64,000 nt of DNA from Polyangium jinanense (GCF_028435365.1 NZ_JAGTJJ010000019.1:116141-180140), one strand, 5' to 3'; counted from the stretch's first letter, positions 25,369 through 36,448 are shown. Translations and numbers: made by a program. Notes: generated from the sequence alone by a model not told the origin.

Positions 25369-28300
25369 TCAGCCGCTCGCGAGCTCGTCCGCGAGGTCAC
25401 GCGCGGCGTCGAGGTTCGCGTCCTCGGCGAGAGCCTTCTCGACGAGGAGGCGCGCCTTGCCGCGATCCCCCTGCGCAACCGCGAGCCTTCCGAGGTGGAA
25501 ATACGCGAGCGCGCGGCCTCGCGACGTCGTGCCCTCGGCCGAGCCCGGCGTCGTGATCTTCATCATCGTGACCGCACGAAGCGCGCGCGAAGCGACGTCG
25601 TGCTCGCCACGATCGACCGCGAATTGACCAAGCTCGAGCGCGATCTCGGCGCTGGCCGCGTCGTTGTCGAACGCCTTCGAGAGCTGCTCGAACGCGGCGT
25701 CGTCGTTGCCCGACGCGCGCTCGACGTGCGCGAGCGCGCGGTGCGCAGCCGCGAGCGTCCTCGACCGACGGCCCTCGTACGCGGCGACGGCGTTCGTGGC
25801 GAGCGGGCGCGCCTCGTCGACGCGACCCGCCGCGACGTACGCCTCGGCGAGCACGATGACGGGCTCCCACGCGTCCGGCTGCCGGCGACGCGCATCCTCG
25901 ACGAGCTCGACCGCAGCGCTCGCGCCCTCGGGCGTCGCGAGGAGCAGGCGCGCTGCGTGGAGCAGGAGCTCGACCGCGGCCACGCCCTCGACGTTCGCCG
26001 CCGCCGAAGCGATCGAGGCCGCCGCGAGCTGGTGATCACCCATCTCGCTTTGAGCCCCAACGAGCTCGGCGACGAGGGCGCGATCGAGCGGGTCGATATC
26101 GAGCGCGCGCTTCAGGATCTCGATGGCGCCCGGGAGATCCTGCTCCTTGTCGCGGAGGATCGCGGCGGCCTTGCGGAGGCAACCGACGCGGTCTTCCTTC
26201 GAGGTCCGGCCCTCGGCCTCGATCTGGTAGACGTCCGCGACCTTGCGGAAATCCTCCCGCGACTCGAAGCGCTCCTTCAGCTTGACGCCGAGGACGGTGC
26301 TCGTCTGGAACGCCCGGTAACCCGCTTCGAGCGCGCGATCCACGCCGTCCTCGTCGCCCTGCTCGGCGCGGATCGCGGCGAGCCGCTGCGCCGTGGCTTC
26401 CGCAGCCTCGCCCTTCTCGGCGCCGAGGAGTTTTTCGAGGGCGTCCGCGAGCTCCGAGGGATCCTCGGCCTTCTCGCAGATGCGCACGATGGAGCGCAGC
26501 GCGTCCAGATTCGTCGCGTCCCAGTCGAGGATGCCGTGGTAGGCGTCGCGGGCGCGGGCGGACTCGCCTTGCTGTTCGAGCAGCGCGCCGAGCCGCATCG
26601 AGAGCGACGCGACGCCCACCGTGTCCTCGCGATCCTTGGCGAGGTCGATGCGACGCTCGAGGAGCGAGGCGAGATCCTCGAAGCGACCCGCGGCCGAAAG
26701 CAAGTCGGAGAGCAGCGTCGCCGCCTCCTCGTTCGCGGGATCGTCGTCGAGCAACTCCGTGAGGGCCGAGATCGCCTCGTCGGCGCCGCCTTCACGCTTC
26801 TGCGCGAGGCGCGCGCGTTCGAGGCGCATGCGCGAGCGATCCTCGACCGTCTCGAGCAGCGGGACGACCTGCTCGATGAGGCGACCGAGGGACTCGTCCT
26901 CGCCGAGGCTCCGGTAGAGATCGGCGAGCGGACCCCAGAGGTCGCGATCGGCAGGCTCACGCTCGAAGAGCTCGGCATAAAGCCGCGCGGCTCCGGCGAG
27001 GTCGCCGAGTTTGTCGCGAGCGATCGACGCGGCCGCGAGCAGGTGGCCTCGCTCATCGCCGGGGGCGGACACGCGCGCGGCGCGCTCTTCGAGGGCACGC
27101 GCCTCGGCCCAGTCCTCGGCCGCGGCGCGCACCTTGGCGAGCGCGACGAGGGCCCAGAGGTCGTCCGAGGTATCGGCGACGCCCTCCTCGCGGGTGAGCG
27201 CGCGCCGCAGGACGGACTCGACGAGCGCCGTGTCCCCGAGCCCCTCGGCGACGGAGACGGCCTCGCGGTAGAGGTCGGCCCCGCGCTCGGGCGCGAGCAG
27301 GACGAGCGCGTCGACGAGCGCACGGGGGCGCTCGTGCTTGCGCGCGAAGCGCTCGAAGACCGGGGCGATCAGGGCCGCGTTCTCCTCGCGCTGAAGGCCG
27401 AGGCGGAAGATCGCCTCGGCACGATCGGGCGACGCGTCGAGCGAGAGAGCACGCTCGAGCGCGGGCACGCCGCGCGCCGCGCCGCCGGGCTCGCGCAGCG
27501 CGAGCTCGGCGAGGCGGTAGAGGCCATCGGCCAGCTCGGCCGGCGGAGCGCTCTCGCTCGCGGCAGCGATCCGCTTTTCGAGCAGAGCGATCTGCCCCTC
27601 GCGATCACCGCGCTGCTCGCAGGAGGCTTCAAGCGCGCGCCAGACCTCGTGGATCCGGCGATCGCCCGGCCGCTCCAGCAAGAGCGCCTCGGCGCGCCGG
27701 AACGCCTCGTCCGCCTGGGCCGCGTCGCCCCCCTCGCCGGAGAGCGCACGACCGAGGTGGAGGAGGAGGTCGACGAGCGGAGGATCGACGGTCGTCGCGG
27801 CGACGAGTTTACGCAGAGCGTCGAGGTACCTCTCGACCGCGCCGAGGCGGCGAGCAAGCCCGAGCGCCGAGCGATGCGCGTCCGCGGAGGTCGGCCGCAC
27901 GGCGAGCGCGCGCAGCCATAGCGAGAGCGCGTCCTCGGCGCGGCCGAGGTGCTGCTCGTAGAGCGAGGCGAGCTCGGCGAGGACGGGCGCCGTGGCCGCC
28001 GCGTCGCCGCCCGCGCCCTCGAGCCGGAGCTCGAGCGCGCGCGCGAGGAGCGCGTGGTTCTGACGGCCGCGGAGGGCGCGCACGAGGCGATCGGCCTCGT
28101 CCGGGCTCTCGCGCGAGGCCTCGAACGCGGACTCCACGTGCTCGGCCGAGCGATCGGGATCGCCCTGGCGATCGGCGATCTCGGCGAGCGCGATGAGCAC
28201 CTCGGTGCGCGTGACGGCGGGCGTGCCCTGCTCGTCGCGCAGGCGCCGCACCATCATGAGCAGCGAGCGGTACGTGCGCTGCGCCCGATCGAACTGGCCC

Positions 28301-31300
28301 TCGTCGAAGGACAGGCGCGCGAGCGCGAGCAGGATCTCCGGGTGCGTCGGGTCGATCTTGAGCGCGACGTCGAGCTCGGCGAGCGCGGCCTTGCGATCCC
28401 CCGACGACAGGAAGACCCGCGCCAGGTAGTAGTGCACGATCGCGCGGTCCTTCGGCCGACGGCTGCCGTACGCGTCGATGATCTGGCGAAGGATGTTCGA
28501 GGCCTCGTCCGAACGACCCGCGGCGCTCAGCGCGTCGCAGAGCGAGAGCTTGATCGCGCGATCGTCGGGCGTGAGCTGTGCCGCCTGCTCGAGCAGCGGG
28601 ACGGCCGCCTCCGGCTTGTTCCGCTTCGAGAAGTGCAGATCGGCGGCCTCGCGAAGGAGGGCCGTGCGCTTCGCGGCGTTCTCGGTGTGCGCGGCCTCGA
28701 TGGCGATGAGCTCGGCGAGCGGGCCCCACGCCTCCGCCTCGCGGTAGAGGACGGAGAGGCGAGCACGAAGCGGCGCCGGGTCGGCGACGCGGCCTTGTGC
28801 CTCTTCGAGGCGCTGCTGCGCGAGCGCGGGCTCGCCCGAGGCGATGTAGGCCTCGGCGAGGCGCAGGACCGGGTGCGGCGAGGCGTCGGCCGGCGCGTCC
28901 GTGCAGATGGTCTCGAGGACCTCCGCGGCGGCCGCGTGATCGCCGCGCGCCGTGAAGAGGCGCGCGAGCGCGTCGAGCGAGGCCATGTCGCGGTACCGCG
29001 CGGCACGGCGGTAATCGCTGATCGCGCGGGGGAGATCCCCGACGCGCGTCTCGGCGATGATGGCGGCCCGTCGCCACAGCTCGGCGGCCGCCGCCGTGTC
29101 GCGATCGGCCTCGCGTCGCGCCGCCTGATCCTCCCAGAGCGCCGCGAGTGCGCCGTGATCACCACGCTCGCCGAAGAGCTCGGCGAGTTTGTCGACGGTG
29201 GGCGCGTGCGAGGGGCTCTCTTCGAGGTTCTTGCGGAGCGACCCGATCGCGCGATCCGCGTCGCCCGACTCGACGAGCAGGAACGCGAGGTCGACGCGCA
29301 GATCGACGCGCGCGAGGACGTCGTCGGTCACGGAGATCTGGCGCTCGCGCAGGGTGAGGAGCTCGGCGCGGCGCCCCTCCTTGCGATAGAGCTCTTCGAG
29401 GCGCGAGCCGACGAGCTCGTCGGTCGGATCCTCGCCGAAGAGCTCCTCGTAGATCGCGATCGCCGGCTGCGCGTCGGAAATCTCGGCGGCAGCGAGGCGA
29501 AGCGAGCGGCGGCGCGAGGACTCGAAGGGCAGCTTCGCGCCGTCGAGGCAAAGCGCGACGACACGCGCGAGGTCACCCTCGTCGCGGCAGATGCGCACGA
29601 GGACGTCGAGCGCCCACGCGGCGAAGGTCGCGGCCTCGCTGAGCGGGTCCGAGCCCTCGCCGAGCCAGCGCGCTTCGGCCTTCTGAAGCATGGCCTCGGC
29701 GATGCTCTTCGCGAGGCTCGGGTCGCCCACGTGGTCGCTGGCGACCGTGACGGCCTCGCGGTGGAGCGGGAGCGCGTCCGCGGAGACCTCGCTGAGGCGC
29801 AGCAGCGCGTCGACGAGGGGCTTGCCGGGCGTGTGACGACGCAGCTCGACGAGCGCCGCGAGCATCTCGGCGTTCGTCGGGTCGTACGTGAGCGCGCGCT
29901 CGATGGCGATCTCGGCGGCGCGCGCGTCCCCGCGGCGATCGCGGTGCCAGAGCGCGACGCTCCACCAGAGGGCCCGCGCGACGTCGGGTGGGACATCGCC
30001 TTGCGCCTCGATCGCCGGGAACGCGTCGGCCACGTCGGCCCAGCGGTCCGCGGTCGCGGCGAGGCGCAGGACCTCGGCCGAGAGCTCGGGCGTCTTCACC
30101 GCGGCAAACGCGCGCCACACCGCGTCGAACGCCGCGGAGGGGTCGCTCCGGCGGTGCTCGTGCAGCGACGCGGTCTCCGTGAGGATCGCCGTACGATCTG
30201 CGGCGGACGTCGCGGCGGCGAGGCGCGGCTCGAGCAGATCGATGGTGCGCTGCCAGTCGCCCGAGGCCGCATACGCGGACGTGAGCACACGGACCGCGGC
30301 CGCGAGGATGGGCCGACGCGCCTCGTCGTCGAGGTCGATCAGCGAGAGCAACGATTCGAGGCCGGAGAGCGCGAGGCCACCCGGATCGGCGCAACGAATC
30401 GCGGCCTCGTAGCTTGCGACGGCCTCGGCCCACTGCCCGGTGCGATCTCGCTGCACGTCACCGAGGCGGCGGTAGAGCTCCGCCGCGCGGGCGACGTTGG
30501 TCCCGGCCTCGTCGGCCTGCGTGGCGCTCGTGCGGAGCAACTCCACGAGATCGGGCCAGCGTGCTGCCTTTTCGAGGAGCCGGGCGAGCGCGTCGCAGCT
30601 CTCGTCGTCGGCATCGAAGCGGGCGCGCACGCCTTCCCACACGGTGATCGCGCGGGCCACGTCGCGGAGCTCCTGGTCGCAGATCGCCGCGACGCGCACC
30701 AGATCCTGCCGCGCGGCATCCCCCTCGGTGAGCTCGGCGCGGCGCTCGAGGACCTCCGCGAGCTCGCCGAAGCGGCTCTCGGATTCGAGGTCGAGCGAAA
30801 GGCCGCCGAGCGCGTCGAGGTCACGCGGCTCGTCCGCGAGGCGAGCGCGATACGCCGCGATGGCGCGCGGTTTGTCGCCGAGCTCGCTCGACGCGATGCG
30901 CGCGACCTCGAGCAATGTGGCGCGGCGCGCGTCGGGATCCTTTTCGAGGCGCGCGAGCCGTTCGAGGACCTCGCAGCGCTCCGCCGAGCGACCCTCCTCC
31001 GCGAGGAGGCGCTCGAGGTCACGCGCAGGCCCGACCACGAGCTCGGGGTGCTCCGGTTCGAGCGAGAGGATCGTCCGGCCGAGATCGATCGCGCGACCGC
31101 GATCGCCGAGCTTCTCGACGTAGATCGCCGAAGCGCGCGAGAGGAGTTCGATCTTGAGCGCGCCCGGGGCGCCCTCGGAGACCGTGACGAGGACCTCGGC
31201 GAGCCGATCGAAGCGATCGACGCGCGCGGCGAGGCGTTCGAGCTCGACGCGGTGGCTCGGCTCGGCGGGCTCCAGCGCGACGAGCGCGGCGAGGCTCTCC

Positions 31301-34300
31301 AGCGCGCTCGCCGGGTCGTCGAGGACATCGGCGCGCAGGGAGACGATCTCGCGCAGGAGCGCGCCGCGCGCGGTCGGATCGACCGCGGCTTCGAGGCGGA
31401 CGGCGAGCACGCGCGCGAGGTCCTCGTGGCGCTCCTCGTTGCGGTAGCGCCGTTCGAGGACGACGGCCGCGCGCTGGCGAGCCGTGTTCTCGGCCTCCGC
31501 GCTCGGCCGGATCGAGAGCGGCTCGGCCGAGCCCGTGGCGGCGAGGACCCGCTCCAGGAGGTCGAGCGCCTCGGCACGCGACGGCTCGACGGAGAGCATC
31601 TCCTCGACGACGCGGAAGGCGGCGTCGGGCTCGGCGACGCCGTCGAGCCACAACGTGGCGATCCGCGCGCGGAGCTTCTGCGCCGCCTCGACGTCGAGCG
31701 AGGCGAGCTCGTGCGAGAGCAGATCGATGAGCGGGCGGTGACGGCCGAGGCGCTCGTAGAGCCGCTCGAGCGAGGTGCGGATCTTCTTGTCGCGCGGCTT
31801 GAGCGGCAGGAGCTGCTCCAGGTACTGCACGGCGCGATCCGGATCGCCTGCGAGGTCCTTCGCCGACTCGGCCGCGTCCTCCAGGAGCTCGACGCGCGCG
31901 AACTTGTCGTCAGTGCGCTCGATGGCCTGGTCGTAGAGCGAGAAGAGGTCCGCCCAGCGCTCGTTCTGGTTGTACGCGAGCTTCAAGCGCTCGAACGCCC
32001 AGAGCGCGTCGGGAGCGACGTCCACGACCCGACGCAGGAGCTTCATGACGGCGTCCTGATCGTCGAAGAAGAACTCCTCGTGATAGTCGACCGAGCGCCG
32101 CCCGAGGTCGTCGAGCGTGTCGGGATCGAGCTCGCGCACGGAGTCGGATTCGAGCTTCTTGCGGTAGGCCTCGGCGACGAGGTCGGGCCGATCGGCGTCG
32201 CGGCCGAGCTGCTCGGCGCGATCCCACAACGCGGCGTCGTAGGGCAGCTCCTCGACCGCACGCACGGCGAGGTCGAGGGCGATCTCCGGCGCGGCGCCGG
32301 GCCTGTCGAGCAGCCGCGTGAACCAACCCGCGCGGAGATCCACGAGGTCACTCGCGTCCGCGGGCGTCGCGATGAGCAGCTTGAGGATCCGCGCCGCGAT
32401 CGACTCGTCGTCCGTCGTGTCGCAGGCGCGCTCCAGCAGCTCGGCTGCGCGCCGGCGGGACTCGGGCCGCGCGAGCGCACGCTCGAGGAGCACGAGCGCG
32501 CCCTCGTTGCCCGGCTCGGCTTCGAGTACCGGCTCCACCGCGGCGAGCGCCTCGTCCACGCGGCCGAGACGATCGAGCAGAAGCGTCGCGAGCTCGAGCT
32601 CGAGCGCCGTCCGCTCCGCGCCCTCACGCAGATCACGACGCGCGGCCATCATCGCCGCTGCGCCCTCGACGTCGCCGACGTCCAGAAGGAGCCTGCCGCG
32701 CGCTGCGAGCGCCGCGTCGTTTTGCGGATCCTGCTCCAGCACGCGGGCGTAGAGGTCCGCGGCCGCGCGCGGATCCTTGAAGACGTTCTCCTCGGCCGCC
32801 GCCCACGCGAGCAGCGCCTCGATGCGACGATCGCCCTCGGCGCGCTGCAGACGGAAGCCGAGCACCCAGCGGCGATCCTCGAGCCGCGCCTGCGCAGGCG
32901 GGCTCCGATCGAGGAACGCCTCGAACGCCTCGACCGCGGTCCAGGGGTCGGACGCGCCCTGGATCATGCTCCGGTACGCCGCCGCGGCGTCCTCCTGGCG
33001 ATCGGGGTCGGCTGCGAGCACACGCGCCCGCGCCGCCTGGAGCGCCTCGCGCGGACCGACGTCGAGCGCGCCCTCGTCCGCGAGGAGCGCGTCCGCCGCG
33101 CCCACGAACCGCGTCGTGGCCTTCGCGTGGATGGCCGCGTCCTCGAACGCGAGCAGTTTGTCCGCGCGCTCCGCGGCGTCGGCCGCGGTGCGGAAGAGGA
33201 CCTCGTAGACCGCGGGCAGCTTTTCCCACGCCTCGGAGCGGCGATAGAGATCGACGAGCCGCTCGGCCGCCTCGCGATCGTCGGCCGAGAGCGCGAGCAC
33301 GCGTTCGAAGAGCCGCTCGGCGAGCGCGCCGTCTCCACCGCCGTCGGCGAGGTCGCCGGCGCGCCGGTAGTCCTCGATCGCGGCCGCCGTGTCCCCGAAC
33401 GCCTCGGCCTTCAGCGCGGCGAGGTGTTCGAGCCAGCGCGCCTCGGCGAGCGGGCCGTCCGCGGTCGAGATGCGCCGTTCGAGCAGCACACGATAGAGAT
33501 CGTTGTCGCCAGCTTTCCGAGCGAGCTCCGCGATCCGATCGAGCGTCTCGTCCGAGAGCGTGGTGCCCTCGTCAAGGAGGCTCCTGTAGTGCTGCCGTGC
33601 GCGCTCGATCCACCCACGCGACGCGGACAGGTTCGCCATGCGGAGCGTGATGGCCGCACGCTCCTCCGCGTCGGCCGCGCGCTCCACGCCGGAGGCGAGC
33701 GCCGCGTAGAGGCCCTCTGCATCCGAGCCTTCCTCCAGCACGTCGAGCAGCGCCTCGTACGCGCCCCGATCCCCCGCATCCTCTTCCAGCGCGCGACGGT
33801 ACGTGGCCGCCGCCGCTGCGAGGTCACGCAGACCGCGACGCTCGATCGTGCCGATCGAGTGGAAGATCTGCCGGCGCCGATCCGGATCCGTCGTCGCGGC
33901 GAGCGCGCCCTTGTAGAGCGCGAGCCGCTCCTGCGCGTTGCCGTGCTTCTGCAGCAGGGCGTCGATGCGCGTGATGAGGTCGGGCGACGACGGCTCGAAG
34001 GCGAGCGCGTTCCGGAACACGGAGAGCGCGCCGACGAAGTCGCCGTAAATCGCGAGCGCCTCGCCCGTGGCCTTGGCGAGCTCCGCGATCGCCGGATGAT
34101 CGACGTTCCGATTGCCGAGGGCCTGGATCAGGATGCCCGCGCGGCGCGCGGCGTCGTCGCCCGCGAGACGCTCCACGACCGACAGCCACTCGGGCACGTC
34201 GTCGGCCATGTCGTTCGTCGCGATGCGCAAGCCGAGGCCCGCGAACTGCAACGCGCGCTTCGTGTCTCCGAGATCCCCCTCCGCGAGCTGCGCGGCCTCA

Positions 34301-36402
34301 CGCAGCGCAGCGAGCCGATCGGAGGCCTCCTTCGCGACGTCGCCGCGCACTTCGAGGATCTTGAGCAGGCCCTGCGCGGCGCCCTCCTCGCGGTAGATCG
34401 GTTCGAGGACGTCGGCCGCGCCGAGCCGATGATCGCCACTGCCGAGCATACGCTCCACGGCCTGACGGCACGTCTTGTCGGAGCGATCGAGGTCGAGCGC
34501 CTGGCGATACGCGTCGAGCGCGCCCGCGCCGTCGGCGAGACGGCTGAGACGAACCTGCGCGAGCTTCGCGAGGATGGCGATGCGCTCCTCCGACGGCGCG
34601 AGGCCCGCCTCGGCGTCGAGCGTCTGCGCGAGCTCCTCCCACCGCTGCTCGCGTTCGAGCAAGGGCAGGATGCGCGCGTGAATCTCGCGCGTCGGTCCGT
34701 ACGTCTGGAGGAACCTGCGCCAGCCGTCGAGCACCGCGCCGAGATCATTCGAGCGCGCGGCGCGGAGATCGGCGGCGCGGAACGCGAGGTCACGCGCGGC
34801 TTCCCTGTCGGTCTCGAGGGCTGCGCGACGTTCGAGGACATCGGCCAGCGAAACCTCGTCCCCCGCGGCCTCGTAGAGGCGTTCGAGCGCGGGCAAAGCG
34901 TCGCTCTCGAGCGACGTACCGACGAGCTTCCGGTACGCGGCGATCGCACCCGGTGCATCTCCGAGCGTCTCCTCGCGCAGTCGCGCGAGCCGCTCGGCCG
35001 CGCCCGCGCGCGCGTCCGGCTCGGGCTCGATGTCGCTCAGACGATCGAGCGCCGCGGCGAGCGCGCTCCAATCGGAAGCCTGCTCGCATAGATCCACGAG
35101 GGCCCGCGCCGCGCGCACGCCCGCGTCCTCCGCGAGCCCCGCGTCCACGGCGCTCTGGAACGATGCACGCGCGCGCTTCGGATCCCCCGTCTCCAGGAAG
35201 AGCTCGCCGAGGTCGGCGGCGATCTTCGCCCGCACGAGCGGATCCTTCGCGCCGGCCGACGCGCGCGTGAGTACGCGCGTCACGTCGAGCCTGCGATCGA
35301 GCGCCGCGCCGATCGAGCGGTACCGCGCGCGCACCTCGTCGTCGTTCGGATCGACCGTGAGGATGCCCTCGTAAAGCGTGAACGCGGCGCCGAGATCGCC
35401 GAGGTGCTGGTACTGCAAGGCCGCGAGCCGCTTCTGCGCTTCGAGCCTCCGCGGGCCACGCACGCTGTCGATCTGGATCGTCAGCATGCGCGCGGCGTCC
35501 TCGTACTGCTCGCGCGACATGAACACGTTCTCGATGGCGGCGGCGGCGCGCGCGGCGAGCGTCTTGTGCGTGAGGAGCTGTTCGCACGTGCGCCACGCGA
35601 GCTCGCTGTCGGGGTTCTTCTTCAGCACCTCCTCCGCGTGCGGCAGCGCCTTCTCGATCTCGTGCAGGCTGACCGAGTAGAGCTCGATGGCCTGTTCACG
35701 CAGCGCGAGGAGATCTTCCTCGGCCGGCGGCGGGTCGGCGGCGATGGCTTGCTCGTAGAGCTTCGCCACGTCGGCAAAGCGGCCCGCGGCGATGAACCGC
35801 TCGGCCATCGCGTTGCGGCTGTCGGCGTCGGTCGGGTCGAGCCGGAGGATCTGCTGGTGGAGCTTGAACGCCTTGTCCTCCTCGCCCGGGAGCGCGGCGA
35901 GGATCTGCACGGCGGCACGGAGGAACGCGAGTTGCTCCTGTTTGTCCGGCCGGTGCGCCGCCATCTGCGTGTACAGCTCGGCGAGCTTCGTCCAGTCCTC
36001 GCGGTCGCGCAGGATGGCTTCGAGGCGCTGGAACGCGTCGACGTTGCCCGGCGAGAGCTGCATGACGCGCTCGAGGTGCGGCTGCGCCGTCGCGCCGTCG
36101 CCGGCGTAGTCGACGAGGAACGCCGAGGCGCTGAGCAACAGCTCGATCTGCGCGGCCGGCTGCAGCAGGCGAATCTTCCGGTCGCGGCAAATCGCGTCGT
36201 AGGCAGCGGCGAGCTCGGCGATGCGGTTGTCGCGATGTGCCGCCTGATGGAGCATGTCCCAGAGCTCTCCGGGGCTCGCGCCCTTCGCGAGGGCCTGAGC
36301 GAGCAAATCCAGGAGCGCGGGCTCGTTCTCGATCGTCTGTTCCAGGGCCGAGGCAACGGTGTCCAGCTGCGGTACGGCGCGACCGGTCTTCGATTCCTGC
36401 AT
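25369..36402 (-). CDS. Giant tetratricopeptide-repeat protein (3,677 aa), possibly AgmK/GltI-like
   Basis: This single gene fills 17% of the window. From start to end the protein is an array of TPR-like helical pairs: repeated patterns such as AxxxYRRALEEDAGDRGAYEAL, LxxLYxRxGR and AxxxLxRAL recur about every 34-40 residues, with many degenerate units. No signal peptide, membrane helix or catalytic domain was seen, so it is probably a cytoplasmic scaffold. Size and cytoplasmic TPR build resemble AgmK/GltI of the Myxococcus gliding machinery, but no other glt genes are nearby, so this is only a suggestion. The ATG at 36402 (MQESKTGRAV) has GGAAGGGA just upstream; an ATG 24 codons earlier lacks support. 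Base composition is uniform, with no sign of recent assembly. Confidence 0.85.
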   Translation of the reverse strand: MQESKTGRAVPQLDTVASALEQTIENEPALLDLLAQALAKGASPGELWDMLHQAAHRDNRIAELAAAYDAICRDRKIRLLQPAAQIELLLSASAFLVDYAGDGATAQPHLERVMQLSPGNVDAFQRLEAILRDREDWTKLAELYTQMAAHRPDKQEQLAFLRAAVQILAALPGEEDKAFKLHQQILRLDPTDADSRNAMAERFIAAGRFADVAKLYEQAIAADPPPAEEDLLALREQAIELYSVSLHEIEKALPHAEEVLKKNPDSELAWRTCEQLLTHKTLAARAAAAIENVFMSREQYEDAARMLTIQIDSVRGPRRLEAQKRLAALQYQHLGDLGAAFTLYEGILTVDPNDDEVRARYRSIGAALDRRLDVTRVLTRASAGAKDPLVRAKIAADLGELFLETGDPKRARASFQSAVDAGLAEDAGVRAARALVDLCEQASDWSALAAALDRLSDIEPEPDARAGAAERLARLREETLGDAPGAIAAYRKLVGTSLESDALPALERLYEAAGDEVSLADVLERRAALETDREAARDLAFRAADLRAARSNDLGAVLDGWRRFLQTYGPTREIHARILPLLEREQRWEELAQTLDAEAGLAPSEERIAILAKLAQVRLSRLADGAGALDAYRQALDLDRSDKTCRQAVERMLGSGDHRLGAADVLEPIYREEGAAQGLLKILEVRGDVAKEASDRLAALREAAQLAEGDLGDTKRALQFAGLGLRIATNDMADDVPEWLSVVERLAGDDAARRAGILIQALGNRNVDHPAIAELAKATGEALAIYGDFVGALSVFRNALAFEPSSPDLITRIDALLQKHGNAQERLALYKGALAATTDPDRRRQIFHSIGTIERRGLRDLAAAAATYRRALEEDAGDRGAYEALLDVLEEGSDAEGLYAALASGVERAADAEERAAITLRMANLSASRGWIERARQHYRSLLDEGTTLSDETLDRIAELARKAGDNDLYRVLLERRISTADGPLAEARWLEHLAALKAEAFGDTAAAIEDYRRAGDLADGGGDGALAERLFERVLALSADDREAAERLVDLYRRSEAWEKLPAVYEVLFRTAADAAERADKLLAFEDAAIHAKATTRFVGAADALLADEGALDVGPREALQAARARVLAADPDRQEDAAAAYRSMIQGASDPWTAVEAFEAFLDRSPPAQARLEDRRWVLGFRLQRAEGDRRIEALLAWAAAEENVFKDPRAAADLYARVLEQDPQNDAALAARGRLLLDVGDVEGAAAMMAARRDLREGAERTALELELATLLLDRLGRVDEALAAVEPVLEAEPGNEGALVLLERALARPESRRRAAELLERACDTTDDESIAARILKLLIATPADASDLVDLRAGWFTRLLDRPGAAPEIALDLAVRAVEELPYDAALWDRAEQLGRDADRPDLVAEAYRKKLESDSVRELDPDTLDDLGRRSVDYHEEFFFDDQDAVMKLLRRVVDVAPDALWAFERLKLAYNQNERWADLFSLYDQAIERTDDKFARVELLEDAAESAKDLAGDPDRAVQYLEQLLPLKPRDKKIRTSLERLYERLGRHRPLIDLLSHELASLDVEAAQKLRARIATLWLDGVAEPDAAFRVVEEMLSVEPSRAEALDLLERVLAATGSAEPLSIRPSAEAENTARQRAAVVLERRYRNEERHEDLARVLAVRLEAAVDPTARGALLREIVSLRADVLDDPASALESLAALVALEPAEPSHRVELERLAARVDRFDRLAEVLVTVSEGAPGALKIELLSRASAIYVEKLGDRGRAIDLGRTILSLEPEHPELVVGPARDLERLLAEEGRSAERCEVLERLARLEKDPDARRATLLEVARIASSELGDKPRAIAAYRARLADEPRDLDALGGLSLDLESESRFGELAEVLERRAELTEGDAARQDLVRVAAICDQELRDVARAITVWEGVRARFDADDESCDALARLLEKAARWPDLVELLRTSATQADEAGTNVARAAELYRRLGDVQRDRTGQWAEAVASYEAAIRCADPGGLALSGLESLLSLIDLDDEARRPILAAAVRVLTSAYAASGDWQRTIDLLEPRLAAATSAADRTAILTETASLHEHRRSDPSAAFDAVWRAFAAVKTPELSAEVLRLAATADRWADVADAFPAIEAQGDVPPDVARALWWSVALWHRDRRGDARAAEIAIERALTYDPTNAEMLAALVELRRHTPGKPLVDALLRLSEVSADALPLHREAVTVASDHVGDPSLAKSIAEAMLQKAEARWLGEGSDPLSEAATFAAWALDVLVRICRDEGDLARVVALCLDGAKLPFESSRRRSLRLAAAEISDAQPAIAIYEELFGEDPTDELVGSRLEELYRKEGRRAELLTLRERQISVTDDVLARVDLRVDLAFLLVESGDADRAIGSLRKNLEESPSHAPTVDKLAELFGERGDHGALAALWEDQAARREADRDTAAAAELWRRAAIIAETRVGDLPRAISDYRRAARYRDMASLDALARLFTARGDHAAAAEVLETICTDAPADASPHPVLRLAEAYIASGEPALAQQRLEEAQGRVADPAPLRARLSVLYREAEAWGPLAELIAIEAAHTENAAKRTALLREAADLHFSKRNKPEAAVPLLEQAAQLTPDDRAIKLSLCDALSAAGRSDEASNILRQIIDAYGSRRPKDRAIVHYYLARVFLSSGDRKAALAELDVALKIDPTHPEILLALARLSFDEGQFDRAQRTYRSLLMMVRRLRDEQGTPAVTRTEVLIALAEIADRQGDPDRSAEHVESAFEASRESPDEADRLVRALRGRQNHALLARALELRLEGAGGDAAATAPVLAELASLYEQHLGRAEDALSLWLRALAVRPTSADAHRSALGLARRLGAVERYLDALRKLVAATTVDPPLVDLLLHLGRALSGEGGDAAQADEAFRRAEALLLERPGDRRIHEVWRALEASCEQRGDREGQIALLEKRIAAASESAPPAELADGLYRLAELALREPGGAARGVPALERALSLDASPDRAEAIFRLGLQREENAALIAPVFERFARKHERPRALVDALVLLAPERGADLYREAVSVAEGLGDTALVESVLRRALTREEGVADTSDDLWALVALAKVRAAAEDWAEARALEERAARVSAPGDERGHLLAAASIARDKLGDLAGAARLYAELFEREPADRDLWGPLADLYRSLGEDESLGRLIEQVVPLLETVEDRSRMRLERARLAQKREGGADEAISALTELLDDDPANEEAATLLSDLLSAAGRFEDLASLLERRIDLAKDREDTVGVASLSMRLGALLEQQGESARARDAYHGILDWDATNLDALRSIVRICEKAEDPSELADALEKLLGAEKGEAAEATAQRLAAIRAEQGDEDGVDRALEAGYRAFQTSTVLGVKLKERFESREDFRKVADVYQIEAEGRTSKEDRVGCLRKAAAILRDKEQDLPGAIEILKRALDIDPLDRALVAELVGAQSEMGDHQLAAASIASAAANVEGVAAVELLLHAARLLLATPEGASAAVELVEDARRRQPDAWEPVIVLAEAYVAAGRVDEARPLATNAVAAYEGRRSRTLAAAHRALAHVERASGNDDAAFEQLSKAFDNDAASAEIALELGQFAVDRGEHDVASRALRAVTMMKITTPGSAEGTTSRGRALAYFHLGRLAVAQGDRGKARLLVEKALAEDANLDAARDLADELASG

Positions 36403-36442
36403 GTCCCTTCCCGAGCCGCCGGGGAAAATCGGCGCGGCGGAG

Positions 36443-36448
36443 AACGTA
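36443..36448 (-). promoter_or_regulatory. Putative -10 element (TACGTT) of the giant TPR gene
   Basis: TACGTT on the minus strand lies about 40 nt upstream of the ATG at 36402, leaving a leader with a GGAAGGGA ribosome-binding site. Confidence 0.25.

Noticed and set aside
27949..35091. A 7.1-kb open frame antisense to the giant TPR gene
   Set aside because: It mirrors the codon phase of the sense gene, is extremely Arg/Glu/Leu-rich with no domain features, and results from GC-rich third positions removing stop codons.
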